The notes below the pieces were generated by a model that was given only the letters and a program-made list of their open reading frames with translations, was not told where the DNA came from and searched no databases. The position numbers and the translations under genes are program-made. A stretch of DNA of 26,682 nt from CAZGXM01 sp964529795. Its GTDB lineage: Bacteria; Bacillota; JADQBR01. The stretch lies in assembly GCA_964529795.1 (NCBI GenBank), contig CAZGXM010000037.1:1-26682 (forward strand). The letters are read 5' to 3'. Shown piece by piece: positions 23,281 through 26,682 of the stretch; the stretch's first letter is position 1; every line of letters begins with the position of its first letter.

Positions 23281-23329
23281 GGGACGGTTTTTGACTGGAA
23301 TTGGTCCAAATCCAGTCTCAGGCCGTCCC
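23281..23329. repeat. REP-like hairpin, diverged member of the GGGGACGGT family
   Basis: Arms GGGACGG...GACTGG...TTGG (23281-23304) and its inverted counterpart (23306-23329) pair at 19 of 24 positions with almost no loop. It lies 65 bp after the asparaginase stop and could act as its terminator. Confidence 0.65.
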
Positions 23330-23393
23330 TTTTAAATGGGGGGCACCACGGTACCGCAAAAGATACATAACTCAAGCTGGCATACATCTTAAG

Positions 23394-24380
23394 TTATTCT
23401 ACATAAAAATGCTTCTCGAAATGGTAGCGAATTTCTTCCAAGGTAAAGCCTGCAGAAAGGAGTACCACCAGCTTTACCCGGGCTTTGGAGGTTGCCAGGC
23501 CGTCACCGAAGATGGTGCCCAGTTGCCTCAGGTGCTTCTCGGAGCCTTCAAAGCCATATGTGCCGGTAAACAGCCTTCCGGCATGGCAGCGGCTGGTAAT
23601 TACAACAGGAATACTCTCATTGACGGCTTTGGAAATGCCGGGTAGAGTCTTCGGGGGCACATGGCCGCCGCCCAGGGCCTGAATGACCATGCCCCGAATA
23701 CCGGTATCCACCAGGTAATCTATGACAGTAGAGTCAGAACCCAGCCCCAGGTAGACCGCTTCCACCCTGGCCACCAGTTGTTTGACAGGAAATACTTCAC
23801 GTATGCTCCGGCTGCGCTGCCAAACCACCCTGCCGTTGCTGATGGCTCCCAGCGGGCCAAATTCCGGGCTTTTGAAGGTATCTATCCTGCTGGTATGAGT
23901 TTTTACCACTTCTCTTGCCCCGTGTATTTCGGAATTGAGCACTACCAGTACACCTTGATTTTTGGCGCAGTGGTCAGCAGCTACGGTAACGGCATCCAAC
24001 AGATTTATGGGCCCGTCGGAGCCGGGCAGTGACGGGTTCCGCTGGGCGGCAGTAAAAACTACGGGAATGGATATGTCCAAAACAAGGTCCAGAAAATAGG
24101 CTGATTCCTCCAGCGTATCCGTACCCTGGGTAACCACCACGCCGTCAAACCCGGTAGCTTCGCCGGCTTTGATCCTCTCCGCCAGCCTCACCAGGTCAGC
24201 AAACTGCAGGAAAGGCCCGGGGACGTTCAAAAATGACTGGGCACTGACATCCGCCACATTTTTGATATCCGGCACAGCTTCCAGCAAGCTTTCCGCATCC
24301 AGCACCGGTATTGCCAAACCCCTTTCATCCCTGTTTGAGGCAATAGTGCCGCCGGTAGACAACAGTAATACCCGTTTCAC
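23394..24380 (-). CDS. L-asparaginase (type I/II, AnsA/AnsB family)
   Basis: It hydrolyses asparagine to aspartate and ammonia. The 328-residue protein has the first catalytic motif LLSTGGTIAS (Thr12) and the second VTQGTDTLEESAYFLD (Thr87, Asp88). The KTHTSRIDTFKSPEFGPLG segment carries the family Lys near residue 160. No signal peptide is visible, so it is cytosolic. The start is GTG 24380 with GAGGGG 7 bp upstream; an out-of-frame ATG four bases earlier should be ignored. It is flanked on both sides by REP-like hairpins and has no operon partner. Confidence 0.93.
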   Translation of the reverse strand: MKRVLLLSTGGTIASNRDERGLAIPVLDAESLLEAVPDIKNVADVSAQSFLNVPGPFLQFADLVRLAERIKAGEATGFDGVVVTQGTDTLEESAYFLDLVLDISIPVVFTAAQRNPSLPGSDGPINLLDAVTVAADHCAKNQGVLVVLNSEIHGAREVVKTHTSRIDTFKSPEFGPLGAISNGRVVWQRSRSIREVFPVKQLVARVEAVYLGLGSDSTVIDYLVDTGIRGMVIQALGGGHVPPKTLPGISKAVNESIPVVITSRCHAGRLFTGTYGFEGSEKHLRQLGTIFGDGLATSKARVKLVVLLSAGFTLEEIRYHFEKHFYVE

Positions 24381-24400
24381 TCATTAACCCCTCTCTCTAC

Positions 24401-24462
24401 GGGGACGGTTCTTGACTTTAAGTCTAAATTCTGTAAAACTATTCAAGTCAAGGACCGTCCCT
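24401..24462. repeat. REP-like hairpin of the GGGGACGGTTCTTGACTT family
   Basis: The left arm starting GGGGACGGTTCTTGACTT (24401-24418) pairs with the right arm AAGTCAAGGACCGTCCCT (about 24445-24462) with two mismatches, around a 26-base interior. It lies 20 bp upstream of the asparaginase start, and its right end contains the stop codon of the EamA relic. Confidence 0.75.
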
Positions 24463-24659
24463 CAGATGTTACGGTTCCCAACTTTTTTACTTTTTTTCCT
24501 GGCGTTGGTCAGATAGATACCACCTGCTACCAGCCCGCCCCCCAACAGCTGGTTAATAGTGAGATTTTCTCCCAAAAAAATCAGGTAAACGAGAGCACTG
24601 TTTTCTCCTTTAAAAATAATGGCAGTTTGGTCGTCACAGTAGCGGTGTAAGTTTTCGGT
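24462..24659 (-). pseudogene. C-terminal relic of an EamA/DMT-type transporter
   Basis: The minus strand encodes SALVYLIFLGENLTINQLLG followed by GGLVAGGIYLTNARKKSKK and a stop at 24462-24464. The LFLGE-LT-QLLG-GLYL pattern is the last helix pair of EamA-family metabolite exporters. Nothing resembling the preceding helices is present: the frame upstream becomes RYCDDQTAIIF and then joins the nitrilase relic, and no start exists. Roughly the last 45 residues of the original gene survive. Confidence 0.6.
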
Positions 24660-24677
24660 AAAATTTAGCCTTGCCCC

Positions 24678-25200
24678 TTAAAACCACCTGCACTCCAGCA
24701 TATCTGCCAAATTGGTTGCCACTTGATCATAGGTACGGGAAGCCTTGACCCCACCAAATCCCAAGGTCTCGTCAAAAGTATTCAAGTGTTGCTTACGGTA
24801 TTTGCCAATATATCCTTCCGGGCCGACAACCACTGCGGTGTTATTAAGACCGGTACTGGACTTCTCCACAGTTCCGTAAATCAAATACAGGTTAAGCTTC
24901 CAGCAGAGGTCACTTAAATAGTCGCCGGCTGGTCCGGGCGCAGGTTCAGGCGGCCCACCACCACGCTGGAGTCGACAAGAAAAGTGAAATTATAGTAAAT
25001 ACCGATCTTAAAATCCACTTCGGGAATGCTGCAGGTCAGGTAGTAGCACCTATACTTCTGGGCAAGCGTCCCGAAAAGCCTGACAGTTTCATCGGGAATG
25101 GTTTCCACGTAGGGCTCTATCTCCTGCCGGCTGGTAAAACCGCAACCCGTTGTGGCCATCTGCGGCATGACAATAAGTCTGACGCCGCTGCAGTGTAGTT
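24678..25200 (-). pseudogene. Frameshifted, truncated nitrilase-family (carbon-nitrogen hydrolase) gene
   Basis: Two minus-strand frames together encode nitrilase-like protein. The first (25200-24914) has LIVMPQMATTGCGFTSR, ETIPDETVRLFG and PEVDFKIGIYYN. The second (24908-24678) has LNLYLIYGTVEKSSTGLNNT and GPEGYIGKYRKQHLNTF, with the catalytic Lys region. One base is missing near 24917-24923. The position of the first catalytic Glu (FPE in the family) reads MPQ. The Cys motif and everything after it are absent, and no start codon or ribosome site exists. The order suggests two partial nitrilase modules in tandem or a chimera. Confidence 0.7.
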
Positions 25201-25282
25201 CATTAGTGCTCCCCCCAAAAGTTCCAGTAAAGAAATACTATGAAATTTGGAGCCGGTTATTACAAAAAAGTGATAAAATTGA

Positions 25283-25312
25283 CAAATCTGCCCGGTTGCC
25301 CTGGCAGATTTG
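25283..25312 (-). terminator. Probable terminator of atoE
   Basis: A perfect 10-bp stem CAAATCTGCC / GGCAGATTTG with a 10-base loop lies 8 bp after the atoE stop. On the minus strand it is followed by TCAATTTTATC, a modest T-rich tail. Between it and 25200 no feature is seen. Confidence 0.65.
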
Positions 25313-25319
25313 CTGCTGT

Positions 25320-26651
25320 TTAAAATATCAGGTAAACACCACCTATTATGATACCTGTCCAGATCAGGGTAACGGCACAATACCCCATGATGTCCCGAAT
25401 ACTCAGACCCGCAATCCCCAGGAGAGGAATTGCCCAGAAGGGCTGGATCATGTTGGTCCAGGCATCACCCCAGGCCACTGTCTGGACGATTTTCGCCACA
25501 TCGGTACCCAACTGCTGGGCTGCAGGCACCATGACGGGGCCCTGGACCGCCCACTGGCCACCGCCGGAGGGTACAAACATGTTGACCAGACCGGCAGACA
25601 AAAAGCTTAACAGCGGCAGGGTTTTGGCAGTGGCAATCGACACCACCCAGTTGGTCATGGTGGCCGCCAGCCCGGAGCCTACCATCATGCCCATAATCCC
25701 GGCGTACAATGGATACTGGATAATAATGTTGGCCACGTTTTTGCCTGCATCAACAGCCATGTCCACATACTCCTTCGGGGATTTCACAAACAACATTCCC
25801 AGGGCAAAGAAGGAAAGGTTGATCACGTTCAGGTTCAAAGCGGTCAAACCGCCGTTCTTGCTAAAGTAAGAGACCAGGTAGACCACCATCATCAGGCCCA
25901 AGATAACGGAAACAACCCTGCTGTTTTCCAGCACTTGTGCCGGTGTACGCTCAACCCGGGCAGTAGTTTCCGTTACAACCTCGGCAACAGCTTCTTCAGG
26001 GTTAAATTCGATGATTTCACTGGCATCCTTGGGCATCATCATCTTTAGCATGAAAGGCAAGGTAATAACGATTAATATGAGAGCCACCAGGTTAGGCAGG
26101 GCAAACATGGTCTCGGTTACGGGAATTATTCCCATGGTCTTTTCCAGGAAGTGACCCGGGGTGGCAACAGCCAGGGATGCTGATGCGGACAGGCCCGCAT
26201 GCCAAACCACAAATCCTGAATAGGCGGCAGCAACCAGCAGCGGGTAATGAACACCTTTAACGTTCTTAGCCAGTTCTCTGGCAATCAACGCTCCCACAAT
26301 CAGGCCAAAGGCCCAGGAAATCCAGGAAGCGATGGAGGCAATCAGCGCCGCTGCCATAATGGCACCTGTGGGTGTGGACACCTTACTTGCGGCACTCTTT
26401 AATACTTTTTGCACCGGGGCCGTGTGCGCCAGGATAAAGCCGGTTACCAGTGTCAGAGAAACCTGCATGGAGAATTTTAACAGGTTCCACAAGCCTCCTC
26501 CCCAGTGCTGGACCATCTGCATGGGGGTCTGATGATTGATAATGATACCCAAAATAAATGTAAGTACCGTCAGGCCGATGGCAAACACAAATGCATCAGG
26601 CAAAAATTTGCGAACTATTTTCGTGAAAAATGAACCTAAAGCAGCTAACAT
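25320..26651 (-). CDS. atoE: Short-chain fatty acid transporter AtoE
   Basis: A 443-residue inner-membrane carrier with about 11-12 hydrophobic helices, expected to move short-chain fatty acids such as acetoacetate or butyrate. It matches the AtoE family throughout: KFLPDAFVFAIGLTVLTF at the N-terminus, SWISWAFGLIVGAL..RELA, the central ATPGH, the highly conserved FVPSGGGQWAVQGPVMVPAA, and LSIRDIMGYC near the end. A cytoplasmic acidic loop is at about residues 205-240. Start ATG 26651 has GGAGGGG about 6 bp upstream. The promoter must lie beyond the right edge, since 26652-26682 holds only the ribosome site. No acyl-CoA metabolism genes are visible beside it. Confidence 0.94.
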   Translation of the reverse strand: MLAALGSFFTKIVRKFLPDAFVFAIGLTVLTFILGIIINHQTPMQMVQHWGGGLWNLLKFSMQVSLTLVTGFILAHTAPVQKVLKSAASKVSTPTGAIMAAALIASIASWISWAFGLIVGALIARELAKNVKGVHYPLLVAAAYSGFVVWHAGLSASASLAVATPGHFLEKTMGIIPVTETMFALPNLVALILIVITLPFMLKMMMPKDASEIIEFNPEEAVAEVVTETTARVERTPAQVLENSRVVSVILGLMMVVYLVSYFSKNGGLTALNLNVINLSFFALGMLFVKSPKEYVDMAVDAGKNVANIIIQYPLYAGIMGMMVGSGLAATMTNWVVSIATAKTLPLLSFLSAGLVNMFVPSGGGQWAVQGPVMVPAAQQLGTDVAKIVQTVAWGDAWTNMIQPFWAIPLLGIAGLSIRDIMGYCAVTLIWTGIIIGGVYLIF

Positions 26652-26682
26652 AATGCCCCTCCTATAAATAAGATTTCTCTTT

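Noticed and set aside
25117..25380. Minus-strand open frame of 87 codons between the nitrilase relic and atoE
   Set aside because: It overlaps the end of atoE and its terminator, has no ribosome site, and runs in a different frame from the recognisable nitrilase remains.

Overview
The window looks like a chromosome segment from an anaerobic, sporulation-lineage Firmicute of the Desulfotomaculum/Pelotomaculum/Moorella type. This is inferred from gene content (Ni-CO dehydrogenase with a CooA-like regulator, AtoE, a Gram-positive style lipoprotein binding protein), strong AGGAGG ribosome sites and moderately high GC. No rRNA, tRNA, CRISPR array or intact insertion sequence was seen. Almost every gene lies on the minus strand; the exceptions are the sugar-phosphate mutase (443-1831) and one nucleotidyltransferase/HEPN pair (6728-7578).

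Layout. 1-278: broken end of an O-antigen-ligase-like/TPR protein. 443-1831: phosphomannomutase/phosphoglucomutase, ending at a bidirectional terminator. 1891-6449 (minus): CO module cooA, then cooF-cooS-FAD/NAD oxidoreductase. A perfect CooA-type operator sits at about -41.5 of the cooF promoter. 6450-9980: a churned accessory patch with two MNT/HEPN toxin-antitoxin-like pairs, a 2-hydroxyacid dehydrogenase, REP/MITE-like hairpins and deletion relics of the toxin-antitoxin loci. 9955-17971 (minus): a nine-gene operon pxpA-ycsI-livKHMGF-pxpB-pxpC, which places a branched-chain-amino-acid-type ABC transporter inside a 5-oxoprolinase gene set. 18188-22957 (minus): small membrane protein, sodium/solute symporter, sensor kinase and NtrC-type response regulator, a transport-sensing unit immediately upstream of the pxp operon. 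23394-24380: L-asparaginase. 24462-25200: decayed EamA-type and nitrilase-type genes. 25320-26651: AtoE short-chain fatty acid transporter.

How it works together (inference). CO bound to CooA would activate cooF, and CooS electrons would pass through CooF to the NAD(P)-linked flavoprotein. The symporter/kinase/regulator unit probably senses an amino-acid-like solute and switches on the pxp/liv operon from a sigma-54 promoter (GG-N10-GC at 18009-18022) through two tandem GTGC-N6-GCAC boxes (18134-18164). That operon would import the compound and convert 5-oxoproline-like material to glutamate.

The most unusual structure is a dispersed promoter. The mntA promoter segment (TTGTGA-17-TAAAAT) beside the pxpC 3' end occurs in two further deletion-derived copies. 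Each is oriented toward a gene: one toward cooA, one toward the 2-hydroxyacid dehydrogenase. The copy near cooA still carries the last bases of pxpC, so the direction of copying can be read.
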